Assembly (NCBI RefSeq): GCF_005233875.1
Contig: NZ_SZPZ01000001.1
Coordinates: 682,001-746,000 of the forward strand
From: Kribbella jiaozuonensis
GTDB taxonomy: Bacteria > Actinomycetota > Actinomycetes > Propionibacteriales > Kribbellaceae
Length of the DNA stretch: 64,000 nucleotides
Direction: 5' to 3'
Positions 53,185-61,506 of the stretch are shown here, piece by piece. Each line of letters opens with the position of its first letter. The stretch's first letter is position 1. Position numbers and translations under genes: made by a program. Under the pieces are notes generated by a model that saw only the letters and a list, made by a program, of their open reading frames with translations, was not told where the DNA came from and ran no database searches.

Positions 53185-54084
53185 ATGATTCGCAGCGTCC
53201 GGGAGTTGCCGACAGTGCCGGGCGTATACCGTTTCCGCGACGATGCCGGCAAGGTGCTGTATATCGGCCGCGCCCGGAACCTGCGGCGGCGCGTGCAGTC
53301 CTATTGGGTGAATGTCGGCGATCGTCCGCATCTCGCCCGGATGGTACGGCGGATCGCCCGCGTAGAAGGCGTTTCCTGCGACTCCGAGCACGAGGCGGCG
53401 TGGCTGGAACGCAATTTGCTCGAGCACTCAAAGCCGCGCTGGAACCGCATCGAGGGCGGTGCGGAGGTCGTCGGCTACATCCGCCTCTCCTCTGGATCCA
53501 AGCCAGGCTTGCGATTTGAGCACACCGTGACCGGTCCGTCACCGCATTTCGGTCCCTACCTCGGCGGGCTGCGGATCCGGCAGGCGATCTCGGGGCTGCA
53601 TCGCGTGTTGCCGTTGCAGTACACGGTCGAGGGTGACGGGTCGGCTGAGGAGTTCGGGCGGCTGTTCGGGATCGGGCCGGGGGATCGCGAGGCGCTGGCT
53701 CGTACTGCGATCGCCGTACTGCAAAGGGATCCGGCTGCGGTCGCGACGTTGCGGGAGGAGCTGGTGCGTCGGCGGGATCGTGCCTCGGCCGAGCTGCGGT
53801 ACGAGTTCGCGGCCAAGGTGCAGGGGGAGCTCGAGGCGCTTGACTGGATCGTGGCGGAGCAGAAGGTTGCTTGGCTCGAGCCTACGGATGTGGATGTGTA
53901 CGGGTGGGCGGACGGCGTACTCGTGCGGTTCGAACTGCGTGGCGGGCGGATGTGCACGTGGACGGTGCGCGCAGTTCATGAAGCGACGGCGCGGGAGCGG
54001 GTGGCGGCGACGCCGGAGCTGTGGCGGACGTTTGCTCGGCGGAACGCCGAGTTGGCGGCACGGCTGCTCAAGGTGACTTCTTGA
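53185..54084 (+). CDS. GIY-YIG nuclease, truncated UvrC/Cho-like
   Basis: 299 residues from ATG 53185 (MIRSVRELPTVPG). The GIY-YIG domain is clear: PGVYRFRDDAGKVLYIGRARNLRRRV, then a conserved Glu in EHEAAWLERNLLEHSKPRWN and FGPYLGG. A UVR-like helix pair follows (LREELVRRRDRASAELRYEFAAKVQGELEAL region). The C-terminal RNase-H-like endonuclease and HhH domains of full UvrC are missing, as in E. coli Cho, which makes only the 3' incision. A backup nucleotide-excision role is likely. CACACT is six bases before the ATG, so it may also be leaderless. Confidence 0.88.
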   Translation: MIRSVRELPTVPGVYRFRDDAGKVLYIGRARNLRRRVQSYWVNVGDRPHLARMVRRIARVEGVSCDSEHEAAWLERNLLEHSKPRWNRIEGGAEVVGYIRLSSGSKPGLRFEHTVTGPSPHFGPYLGGLRIRQAISGLHRVLPLQYTVEGDGSAEEFGRLFGIGPGDREALARTAIAVLQRDPAAVATLREELVRRRDRASAELRYEFAAKVQGELEALDWIVAEQKVAWLEPTDVDVYGWADGVLVRFELRGGRMCTWTVRAVHEATARERVAATPELWRTFARRNAELAARLLKVTS

Positions 54085-54102
54085 TTACCTAGCATGTCGT
54101 TC

Positions 54103-54696
54103 ATGACTTACCCGCCTTTGTTTCCGCAGCAGCCTTCGCCCAAGCGATCTCGGGGTCCTCTGCTGCTCGTCGGCGGGCTCGTGCTGCTGCTTCTTGCGAT
54201 TGTCGCGACCGGTGTCGTCTTGGTTGTGAGGAGAAGCGACGACCAGCCGGCGGTCGACCCGGCACCTCGGACGAAGCCGTCGGATCCGACTGCGGTCGAG
54301 TTCCGTCGCGTGCTGACTGTGAAGGCGGGCACCTGCCCGACGCCGGCGCCGGCGGGTACGACGTGCGATGCGAAGGGTATGCGCTACACGCTCGGCAAGG
54401 TCGAGCTCGACGGCAGCAACGTCACCGAGGTCAAGACCGGGATCCAGCAGGGCTCGACGACCGGCGGGTGGTACGTCGGCCTCACGCTCGACCCAGAGGG
54501 CACCAAACTGTTCGCGCAGCTCACTTCCAGCCTGTCGAAGGCGAACCCGCCGGCGAACCAGCTGGCGATCCTGGTCCGCGGGCAGGTCGTCACCGCACCG
54601 TCGGTCCAGTCGGCGATCGCGGGCGGCAAGATCGAGATCTCCGGCGGCTACACCCGCGACTCGGCCGAACAGCTGGCCGGCGAGATCACCGGCTAG
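54103..54696 (+). CDS. Membrane-anchored SecD P1-head-like protein
   Basis: 197 residues from ATG 54103 (MTYPPLFPQQP); an ATG at 54094 adds three residues but lies inside the presumed TAGCAT -10 (54090-54095, seven bases before 54103). A Pro-rich cytoplasmic start, one TM segment (about 17-40, LLLVGGLVLLLLAIVATGVVL), a Pro linker, then a domain like the SecD P1 head: YRYTLGKVELDGSNV-like opening, VGLTLDPEGTKLFAQLTSSL, ILVRGQVVTAPSVQSAIAGG and ISGGYTRDSAEQLAGEI. It has no SecD transport core, so it is a stand-alone extracytoplasmic domain of unknown role. Confidence 0.8.
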   Translation: MTYPPLFPQQPSPKRSRGPLLLVGGLVLLLLAIVATGVVLVVRRSDDQPAVDPAPRTKPSDPTAVEFRRVLTVKAGTCPTPAPAGTTCDAKGMRYTLGKVELDGSNVTEVKTGIQQGSTTGGWYVGLTLDPEGTKLFAQLTSSLSKANPPANQLAILVRGQVVTAPSVQSAIAGGKIEISGGYTRDSAEQLAGEITG

Positions 54697-55414
54697 CCGC
54701 GACGTACTCCGCTTTGCCCGCGAACTTGAACCGGACGATCGCGTGCGGAACCGGGCCGGGCCAGGGCGAGTGCTCCACGCGGCGGTAGACGAAGTACCCG
54801 TCCTTGACCTTGGCGACGCCGACATGTCCGTCGGCGGTCTGGACCGTCACGCGCGGGGGAGTCCCGCGCGGCACGGTGCCGAAGACGCTCGTCACGCTCG
54901 AACCAGGTTGCGCGCCGCGCCCTTCCGCGGCGGTCTTGCGCAGCACGATCCCGTCCTTCGCTCCACCTGGTACGACGGACAGCTTGGCGCCGTTGCCCCA
55001 CTCGGTCGTGCAGAACGCGATGCCGCCCGCCTGCGCCTTCCTCACCATCGTCATCCCGAACGTGTCCTGGGTGTAGAGGACCACCTTCGGCCACAGCCAC
55101 CCGTCGGATGCCGAACCGTCCGCGGCGGTGCACAGCCCGGTGCTGCCGCCGGGCGGTGCAGATGGGAGTGCCAGAGGAGTCTGGGTCGGCGTCTGCACGG
55201 GAGCGACGGGATCCTCGGAGCGATCGATCGTTCCGACTGCGACCGTCGTCGCACCCGCCACCAGCGCAACGGCCGCGGTGGTCGCGATCACGGTCGCCAG
55301 GCGGCGTCGCCGTACCTGCTTGCGTCCGGTCCGCAGGAGCGTGTCCACATCGGGGACGTACGGCGCTTGCGCGTCGACGGCCTCTGTCATCAGACCTTTG
55401 AGTTGGTTCGTCAT
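54686..55414 (-). CDS. Putative anti-sigma-like single-pass membrane protein
   Basis: 242 residues. A short cytoplasmic N terminus (MTNQLKGLMTEAVDAQAPYV) is followed by basic QVRRRRLATVIATTAAVALVAGATT as TM segment (about 33-60), a Pro/Thr linker and an extracytoplasmic domain of about 150 residues with no recognised fold. It starts one base after the SigE-type sigma gene, whose stop lies in GGCTGACATG, so the two are translationally linked. Sigma-linked single-TM proteins of this kind usually restrain the sigma factor. No zinc-binding HxxxCxxC anti-sigma motif is present. Confidence 0.72.
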   Translation of the reverse strand: MTNQLKGLMTEAVDAQAPYVPDVDTLLRTGRKQVRRRRLATVIATTAAVALVAGATTVAVGTIDRSEDPVAPVQTPTQTPLALPSAPPGGSTGLCTAADGSASDGWLWPKVVLYTQDTFGMTMVRKAQAGGIAFCTTEWGNGAKLSVVPGGAKDGIVLRKTAAEGRGAQPGSSVTSVFGTVPRGTPPRVTVQTADGHVGVAKVKDGYFVYRRVEHSPWPGPVPHAIVRFKFAGKAEYVAASR

Positions 55415-55415
55415 G

Positions 55416-55940
55416 TCAGCCTCCCAGTTCGGCGAGGTCGAAGTCAGCGAGGGCCGGGTGCAGGCGGAGCTTGTCGAGCGCGCGCAGCGTCTGGCTCTTC
55501 ACGGTGCCCGGTCGGCATCCCAGTACGTCGGCGGTCTCCTCGACGGACAGGTCGTCGAAGTACCGCAGTACGACGCACGCCCGTTGCCGCTCGGGGAGTT
55601 CGGCGAGCGCCTGCGTGATCACGAGCCGCCGCTCGACCCGGCCGACGTGGTCGGTGGGGTCGGCCTCGCCGGTGAAGTACGTGTCGCCGCCGACGACCTC
55701 GGAGCTCGACCGCCGGCGCAGTCCGTCGAGGGTCGCGGAGACGACCACTTTCCGTGCGTACGTGACGATCCCGCCCTTGCGGTGCAGCTTCGGCCAGCGC
55801 CGGTACAGCCGCAGCAGCGCCTCCTGCGTCGCGTCCTCGGCCCGCCGACGGTCTCCGCAGAGCAGGTACGCCGTACGCCACATCGCGTTGGCGTGATGGG
55901 TCACGAACGCGGTGTATTCACTCTCCGCCTCGCTGTCCAA
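55416..55940 (-). CDS. ECF RNA polymerase sigma factor, SigE family (SigE-SAM/ECF type)
   Basis: 174 residues beginning at TTG 55940, supported by GAGGAG just upstream. Region 2 has FVTHHANAMWRTAYLLCGDRRRAEDATQEALLRLYRRW, and region 4 has ALAELPERQRACVVLRYFDDLSVEETADVLGCRPGTVKSQTLRALDKLR. This is the SigE-family ECF of actinobacteria. With the linked membrane protein it probably responds to an envelope signal. Its regulon cannot be inferred from this window. Confidence 0.93.
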   Translation of the reverse strand: MDSEAESEYTAFVTHHANAMWRTAYLLCGDRRRAEDATQEALLRLYRRWPKLHRKGGIVTYARKVVVSATLDGLRRRSSSEVVGGDTYFTGEADPTDHVGRVERRLVITQALAELPERQRACVVLRYFDDLSVEETADVLGCRPGTVKSQTLRALDKLRLHPALADFDLAELGG

Positions 55941-55997
55941 CCTGGTCTCCTCAACTCGCGCTGCGCAATAAACGCGTCGGCGCGAGGTTCGGTTGCA

Positions 55998-56756
55998 TCA
56001 GCGGTTGGTGACCTCGAAGGCGACGACCGCGGCGGCGACAGCGACGTTGAGCGACTCGACGCCGGCGTGCAGCGGGATCTGCAGGTCGGAGTCGGTCGAC
56101 ACCGTGATGCCGTTGGTCTCGCCGCCGAGCACGTAGACCGCGCGCGGGGCGAGCTCGGCCTTGAACAGCGAGTCCTGCGAGCGGGCCGCGAGCCCGTAGA
56201 TGTGGTACCCGGCCGTGCGGAGCAGGTCGACGGCGGCCTTTGCGGTGGACGCGTTCACGATCGGCGCCTGGAAGGCGATGCCGGCCGAGGCCTTGATCAC
56301 CAGCGGGCCGACGTGCGGCGTACCGGCCTTGGGCAGGATCACGCCGTCGAAGCCGGCGCCGGTCGCCGTACGCAGGATCATGCCGACGTTGCCCGGGTTG
56401 GTGACACCGTCGAGCAGGAACACGTTCGTCGGCCGCTTCCCGCGATCCCGGACGAACTCTTCCAGCGGCGTCATCCGCGGCGCGTCCACGTCCGCGACGA
56501 CACCCTGGTCGTGCTTGCCGTTCCCGGCCAGCCACTTCACCCGGCTGGCCGTGGCCCGCTCGACCGGGGTCCCGTACCGCTCCGCGGCTCGCAGGATCTC
56601 CAGCATCGAGCCGCCGGTTGCGTTGTCCGCCAGCACCACCTTCGCCACCGAGAGCTTCGGATCGTGCAGGGCCTCGAGCACAGGCTTGCGCCCGTAGACC
56701 GTGATCCACTTGTCGCGCGGCGACTTCCTCGATTCCACCCGCCTACGGTACGCCAT
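55998..56756 (-). CDS. SpoU/TrmH-family RNA 2'-O-methyltransferase
   Basis: 252 residues from ATG 56756; a GTG directly before it is also possible. An N-terminal RNA-binding substrate domain (VYGRKPVLEALHDPKLSV, L30e-like) is followed by the SPOUT knot domain with motif 1 NPGNVGMILRTA, motif 2 YVLGGETNGIT and motif 3 SLNVAVAAAVV. It transfers a methyl group from SAM to the ribose of rRNA or tRNA. The exact target (23S G2251 type or a resistance-type site) cannot be set from sequence. It is separated from the sigma gene by 57 bases. Confidence 0.93.
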   Translation of the reverse strand: MAYRRRVESRKSPRDKWITVYGRKPVLEALHDPKLSVAKVVLADNATGGSMLEILRAAERYGTPVERATASRVKWLAGNGKHDQGVVADVDAPRMTPLEEFVRDRGKRPTNVFLLDGVTNPGNVGMILRTATGAGFDGVILPKAGTPHVGPLVIKASAGIAFQAPIVNASTAKAAVDLLRTAGYHIYGLAARSQDSLFKAELAPRAVYVLGGETNGITVSTDSDLQIPLHAGVESLNVAVAAAVVAFEVTNR

Positions 56757-56856
56757 CACCTAGCGTCGAATTCCAGGCACTTAAGATCACCGCTCCGAAA
56801 TGTCAACTTCTGCCTCTCTGAATGCATCGAACAGGTGTCTCAAAGGGGGGACAAAA

Positions 56857-57411
56857 ATGAAGCTTTTCCATTCCATCCGAACCACGATCGCCGTACTCGC
56901 GGTGGTTTCGGTTCCAGCTGTTGCCGTACCAGCCACCGCGTCGGCCGCCACCGGTTGTCAGACCGCCTGGGGTTCTTTGCCGGAGGCAAGTAACAACGTC
57001 AGCACCGCGACGCTGGCGACGGTCCGCGCCGGCCGGCACGCCTGTTTCGACCGGATCGTCTTCGACGTCACGAGCACGCCGACCGCGTACTCCGCGCGGT
57101 ACGTCCCGGACGTCTTCCGCGCCGGTGCCGGCCATCTCGTTCCGCTCCGTGGTGGCGCGAAACTGGAGCTCATGCTTGGCGTCCGCGCAATGGATGACGC
57201 CGGCCACTGGGCGTTCCAGCCTCCGAACGAAGTCGAACTGGCGAACGTCTCCGGGTACCGCACGCTCCGCCAGATCTCGTACGCCGGTGACACCGAAGGC
57301 GCCGCCTGGATAGGGATCGGGCTCCGAGCCCGCCTGCCGTTCCGCGTGTTCACCCTCGACGGTCCGGGCTCCGGCAGCCGAGTCGTCGTCGACATCGCCC
57401 ATCGGTGGTGA
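56857..57411 (+). CDS. Secreted AMIN-like-domain protein
   Basis: 184 residues from ATG 56857, preceded by GGGGGG. A signal peptide (IRTTIAVLAVVSVPAVAVPA) ends near TASA. The mature part, with FDRIVFDVTSTPTAYSARYVP and the C-terminal RLPFRVFTLDGPGSGSRVVVDIAH, matches the AMIN-like beta-sandwich seen in many actinobacterial secreted proteins. It may bind cell-wall material. The next gene (GNAT) follows after 6 bases, so they are likely co-transcribed. Confidence 0.82.
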   Translation: MKLFHSIRTTIAVLAVVSVPAVAVPATASAATGCQTAWGSLPEASNNVSTATLATVRAGRHACFDRIVFDVTSTPTAYSARYVPDVFRAGAGHLVPLRGGAKLELMLGVRAMDDAGHWAFQPPNEVELANVSGYRTLRQISYAGDTEGAAWIGIGLRARLPFRVFTLDGPGSGSRVVVDIAHRW

Positions 57412-57417
57412 GGCGCA

Positions 57418-58380
57418 ATGACCACCGCCGTACTGCCGACCGAGTACACGGTCCGACCGCCTGTGCCTGCCGATTCCGGGGCGATCTTCGCCCTGGTGTC
57501 GGCGTACAACACCGCTGTGATCGGATCCGCCGACTGCACGTTGGCCGACATCACCGGCGGCATCGTTGACCCGGGCTTCAAGCCCCGGACCGACGGCTGG
57601 CTGGTAGTCGACCGGGACGAGGTGCCGGTCGGCTACGGGACGGCCTTCGGCAAAGGCAATCGCGAGGTGGCCGAGATCGAGGTGGTGTCACAAGACCCGG
57701 TGGTCGCCGGCTGGCTGTTCGACCGATCCATGCGACGCGCGGAGGAGATGGGACGCGAAGCAGGCCACGCGCAGGTCACTGTCGACAGCTACGTCTACGG
57801 CGCCGACGCGTCCCTGCGTGCGCTGTTGTCCGACCGCGAATTCAGCACCGGTACGACGTTCAACCGGATGCGGATCGACCACACCGGACCGGTCGCCGCC
57901 CCCGACGTACCGGCCGGCTACGTCGTTCACCGTGGCGCGGAGGACGACCGGACCCGCCGGATCGCACACGATGTCATCATCGACTGTTTTCGTGGTCAAT
58001 TCGGTTTTGTCGCTCGTCCGCACGAGGAATGGCTCGAGGCCCGCGCGGTACACGCCAATTTCTCGTGGTCCCAGTTCACTCTGCTCGAGCTCGACGGGAA
58101 AGCAGTCGCGTTCCGCGACTGCAGCGATCGGGATGTCGAGATCGAGAATTGCGGCCATATCAACGGGCTCGGCGTGATCGAGTCGGCGCGTGGGCGAGGT
58201 CTGGCCACCTACCTGCTCCGCGACGCCTTCGCCCTCGACGCAGCCGCCGGCCGAACCGGCACGAACCTGCACGTCGACACCAACAACCCGACCCCGGCGC
58301 TGCATCTCTACCTGTCGGTCGGCATGCGGCCCACTCTGGTCCTCGAGGGTTGGCGACGCACCAGCCCGACTACGCGTTGA
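57418..58380 (+). CDS. Tandem GNAT acetyltransferase
   Basis: 320 residues with two GNAT modules. The C-terminal one is the better preserved: FTLLELDGKAVAFRDC, INGLGVIESARGRGLATYLLRDAF (acetyl-CoA loop RGRGLA) and NPTPALHLYLSVGMRP. The N-terminal module has a degenerate acetyl-CoA site, as in mycothiol synthase MshD-like proteins. The substrate is unknown. The ATG has GAGG 5 bases upstream. The 3' end overlaps the DUF4287 gene by 11 bases. Confidence 0.87.
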   Translation: MTTAVLPTEYTVRPPVPADSGAIFALVSAYNTAVIGSADCTLADITGGIVDPGFKPRTDGWLVVDRDEVPVGYGTAFGKGNREVAEIEVVSQDPVVAGWLFDRSMRRAEEMGREAGHAQVTVDSYVYGADASLRALLSDREFSTGTTFNRMRIDHTGPVAAPDVPAGYVVHRGAEDDRTRRIAHDVIIDCFRGQFGFVARPHEEWLEARAVHANFSWSQFTLLELDGKAVAFRDCSDRDVEIENCGHINGLGVIESARGRGLATYLLRDAFALDAAAGRTGTNLHVDTNNPTPALHLYLSVGMRPTLVLEGWRRTSPTTR

Positions 58381-58660
58381 GCGGGTTGGTCGCCTTCCCG
58401 TCCAGCCAGAGCAGGTTGCTGGGGTCGGAGTGGGTGCCGTTGCTGCCGACATGCTTGTCGCTGATCTGCGGCCCGTTCTTGATCACATGCACGAGCGCCA
58501 TCGCGTGCCCACGGCCGAGCTCGTAGTCCTCCTTGAGCCAGTCGCAGATCACGCCAGCCTTCACATCCTGATACCCCTTCGCCTTGGCCTCCTCGACCAG
58601 CTCCCGCGGGGTCCGCCCAGTCTTCTCTTCAATCTTGTCCAAGTACGCCTGAAACGACAT
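58370..58660 (-). CDS. DUF4287 small protein
   Basis: 96 residues with GGAGGAAATGAC in front of the ATG (58660). The core SFQAYLDKIEEKTGRTPRELVEEAKAKG and VICDWLKEDYELGRGHAMALVHVIKNG is the DUF4287 domain, a compact helical bundle found in actinobacteria and often near DUF5655. No function is established. It has no signal or membrane segment. Confidence 0.9.
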   Translation of the reverse strand: MSFQAYLDKIEEKTGRTPRELVEEAKAKGYQDVKAGVICDWLKEDYELGRGHAMALVHVIKNGPQISDKHVGSNGTHSDPSNLLWLDGKATNPLNA

Positions 58661-58749
58661 GTCATTTCCTCCTGTGATCGTCGTACGCCTGGGCGTCGAG
58701 CGACGACGCCGGAAATCGACACGGCGCAGAGAAGTTTGTTGTCCGGGAA

Positions 58750-60141
58750 CTAGCCTCGGACCTGTTGTAGGCAGCGCAGGACGGCTTCTGCGGAGCGGTC
58801 GATGTCTTCGGGACCGGTTGTCCAGTTGGAGACCGAGATGCGCATGGCGGCCTTACCTTGCCAGGTGGTGCCGGACATCCAGCAGGTGCCTTCGTTCTGT
58901 ACTTCGGTGACCACACGCCGCGTGATGGCGTCGTCGTCGTCGAAGCGGACGAGGACCTGGTTGAGGACTACGTCGTTCAGGATCTCGACATCGGCTGTGC
59001 GCAGGTGGTCTGCGAATCGTTCTGCCATCGCGTGACAACGGTCGACGATCTCGGCGATACCTTCACGTCCCAACGCCCGGATGGCGGCGTACACCGGGAT
59101 GCCCCGGGCCCGCCGTGAGAACTCAGGGTTGTAGTCGAGCGAGTCCCGTTCGCCGTTCTCGTCCTGGATCAGGTACGCGGCCCGGATCGACATCGCCGCG
59201 CGATGCGGCTCGGGGTGCGCACAGAACACCAGCCCCGAGTCGTACGGCACGTTGAGCCACTTGTGCGCATCCGTCGCCCACGAATCAGCCTGCTCGACCC
59301 CGTCAACTAGTTGCCTAAGGCCCGAACTGACACGCGCCCAGATCCCGAACGCTCCGTCGACATGAACCCACGCACCGTGAGCATGCGCGGTCTCGCAAAC
59401 CTCGGCGACCGGATCAAACGCTCCAGTGTTCACATTCCCAGCCTGCGCACAGACGATCGTGGGCACCGCGCCGCGTCCATTTTCCCGTAGCGCCTCGGCG
59501 AGCGCATCAGCGCGCATCCTGCCTTGGTCGTCGACCGGGATCGGCTCGATGCAGTCCGTCCCCAGCCCCAGGAACCGCAGCGCTCGATCGATCGTGTCGT
59601 GCCGCTCGGCTCCGGCCAGCACCCGGATCCTCGGCGACCCGCTCAACCCCTGACGCTCCACATCCCACCCGGCGCGGCGCAGTACCTCATGCCGTGCCGC
59701 CGCCAGCGCCGTGAAGTTCGCCATCTGCGCACCTGTGACAAACCCGACCGACGTCCCCGCCGGCAGCCCGAACAGCTCAACCAGCCAGCGCGCGGTCACG
59801 TCCTCAACCACGGCGGCCGCGGGCGAAGCGGCGTACAACCCCGCGTTCTGATCCCATACTGTCGTCAACCAGTCCGCCGCGAGCGACGCCGGCGTAGCGC
59901 CGCCGAACACGAACCCGAAGAACCGCCCACTCCCACTCGGCAACAGCCCGTCATCAACCCCCTTCGCAAGGTGCTCAACCACCTCACGCGGATCGGTCGC
60001 CCCGGTCGGCAACGGGCCGCCGAGGGCCTCATGCAGCTCAGCCGCCGTCGCCCGCGGCCCCACCCGCCGCTCCGGCAATGCCTCCAGATAAGTCAACGCC
60101 CGGTCGTACGCCTCGGACAGCGGCCCCTCCCAATCAACCAT
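58750..60141 (-). CDS. PLP-dependent group II decarboxylase (aromatic/aspartate type)
   Basis: 463 residues. The Schiff-base lysine is Lys294 in TDAHKWLNVPYDSG, with Asp262 in HVDGAFGIWA binding the pyridine nitrogen and His181 in GAERHDTIDRA stacking on PLP. The N-terminal FFGFVFGGATPASLAADWL is typical of the aspartate/aromatic-L-amino-acid/tyrosine decarboxylase group. The mobile catalytic loop with Tyr is not obvious, so an aldehyde synthase or amino-acid aldolase-like activity is also possible. The ATG has GGAGG nearby. It is divergent from an MFS gene that starts 39 bases away. Confidence 0.9.
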   Translation of the reverse strand: MVDWEGPLSEAYDRALTYLEALPERRVGPRATAAELHEALGGPLPTGATDPREVVEHLAKGVDDGLLPSGSGRFFGFVFGGATPASLAADWLTTVWDQNAGLYAASPAAAVVEDVTARWLVELFGLPAGTSVGFVTGAQMANFTALAAARHEVLRRAGWDVERQGLSGSPRIRVLAGAERHDTIDRALRFLGLGTDCIEPIPVDDQGRMRADALAEALRENGRGAVPTIVCAQAGNVNTGAFDPVAEVCETAHAHGAWVHVDGAFGIWARVSSGLRQLVDGVEQADSWATDAHKWLNVPYDSGLVFCAHPEPHRAAMSIRAAYLIQDENGERDSLDYNPEFSRRARGIPVYAAIRALGREGIAEIVDRCHAMAERFADHLRTADVEILNDVVLNQVLVRFDDDDAITRRVVTEVQNEGTCWMSGTTWQGKAAMRISVSNWTTGPEDIDRSAEAVLRCLQQVRG

Positions 60142-60168
60142 TCCTCCTTTGTACGCCAGTCCCGGCGC

Positions 60169-60183
60169 TACAGTTCGCAGATG
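60169..60183 (+). promoter_or_regulatory. -10 element of leaderless MFS gene
   Basis: TACAGT (60169-60174), six bases, then ATG at 60181, with no ribosome-binding site. It is the clearest ATG example of the leaderless pattern in this window. Confidence 0.5.
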
Positions 60184-61506
60184 CGGATGCGGAGTCAGTG
60201 GCCGGCGATCGTCGGCTACTCATTGGTCGGCGCGGCAACCCAACTCGTCTGGCTGAACTTCGCCGGCGTCACCACGGTCGCCGCCGACCACTACAACGTC
60301 TCCGAAAGCGCGATCGGCTGGCTGGCCCAGGTCTTCCCGCTCTTGTACGTCGTACTCGCCATCCCCTGCGGTCTCCTACTGGACCGCTGGTTCCGCCCGG
60401 CCCTGATCGCCGGCGCCGTACTCACAGCACTAGGCGCGCTAGTCCGTCTGATCGGCGACGACTTCAGCTGGCTCCTAGCTGGCCAGATCCTCGCCTCGAT
60501 CGCCCAACCCCTGGTCCTCAACGCAGTAACCGGCATCACCGGCCGCTACCTGTCAGAAAAGGACCGCCCCACCGGAATCGCAGTAGGCACCGCCAGCATC
60601 TTCGCCGGCATGGTCATCGCCTTCCTCCTCTCCGCCATCTTCACCACCGCCTCCTCCCTCCCAACCATGCTCTGGATCACCGCAATCTTCTGCGTCCTAG
60701 CAGCCCTCGTCCTCACCCTCGTCATACGCCGCCCCGGCCCCTTCGACCCGGCCCACCCGCCGGTCCTCCGTGCCTACTTCGCCGACGCGCCGCTGACCCC
60801 ACAGGAACCCCCGACCGACCCCCAGGCCGCCCCTGGAGCCGCACACGTCCCCGCGACTGCGCCTACTGATGCGCCGCCCGCGTTCTCCGGCTCCACCCCA
60901 CCTAACCGTCCCGACCGTGGCGCACTTGCGGCCGCCTGGGGCGACCCGTTGATCCGTCGCCTGTGCGTGCTCGCGCTCTTCCCGTTCGGTGTGTTCGTTG
61001 CCATGAGCACCTTCGCCCAGGCGCTCCTCGAACCAGCCGGCGTCAGCGGCGGCACCGCCAGCACCATCCTCCTGGTCAACGTCATAGCCGGCGTACTAGG
61101 CAGCGCGATCATCCCCATCCTCGTCGTACGCCGCCAAGCCGAGTCCACCCTCCTCGTCATCAGCCTCACCGCGACCGCCGCGGCCTGCGTACTCCTCGCG
61201 CTCGCCCCCGGCGTACTGACCGGCTTCGTAGCGATCACCCTGATCGGCCTGCTCCTCCTCCCAGCCCTCCCGATCGTGCTAGAGCTGGTAGAACGCCGTA
61301 CCGGAGAAGCCGAAGGCACCGCCGCCGGCCTCATCTGGATGTCCGGCAACCTCGGCGGCCTCATCGTCGCCGTCGTGGTCGGCCTGCTCGTCGATCACCC
61401 ACCGGCAGCGTTCCTCGTGATGGCCGCGATCGCGCTCATCGCCGTACCGGGCGCTCGCGCTCTCCGTCGCCCGATCGCCGAACTCCGATCGCAGTCACGA
61501 CCGTAA
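60181..61506 (+). CDS. MFS transporter (FLVCR-like)
   Basis: 441 residues from ATG 60181. It has about 12 TM segments in two halves, separated by a long Pro/Ala-rich cytoplasmic loop (about 195-260). The N-terminal half shows GWLAQVFPLLYVVLAIPCGLLLDRWF and ITGRYLSEKDRPTGIAVG, as in FLVCR-type heme/organic-cation carriers, but the substrate is not predictable. It is leaderless by its promoter. The last 71 bases overlap another MFS gene on the opposite strand, the largest convergent overlap in the window. Confidence 0.85.
   Translation: MRMRSQWPAIVGYSLVGAATQLVWLNFAGVTTVAADHYNVSESAIGWLAQVFPLLYVVLAIPCGLLLDRWFRPALIAGAVLTALGALVRLIGDDFSWLLAGQILASIAQPLVLNAVTGITGRYLSEKDRPTGIAVGTASIFAGMVIAFLLSAIFTTASSLPTMLWITAIFCVLAALVLTLVIRRPGPFDPAHPPVLRAYFADAPLTPQEPPTDPQAAPGAAHVPATAPTDAPPAFSGSTPPNRPDRGALAAAWGDPLIRRLCVLALFPFGVFVAMSTFAQALLEPAGVSGGTASTILLVNVIAGVLGSAIIPILVVRRQAESTLLVISLTATAAACVLLALAPGVLTGFVAITLIGLLLLPALPIVLELVERRTGEAEGTAAGLIWMSGNLGGLIVAVVVGLLVDHPPAAFLVMAAIALIAVPGARALRRPIAELRSQSRP

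Noticed and set aside
59524..61506. 660-residue version of the MFS gene starting inside the decarboxylase gene
   Set aside because: The extra N-terminal 219 residues are antisense to the PLP decarboxylase; membrane segments start only after ATG 60181.
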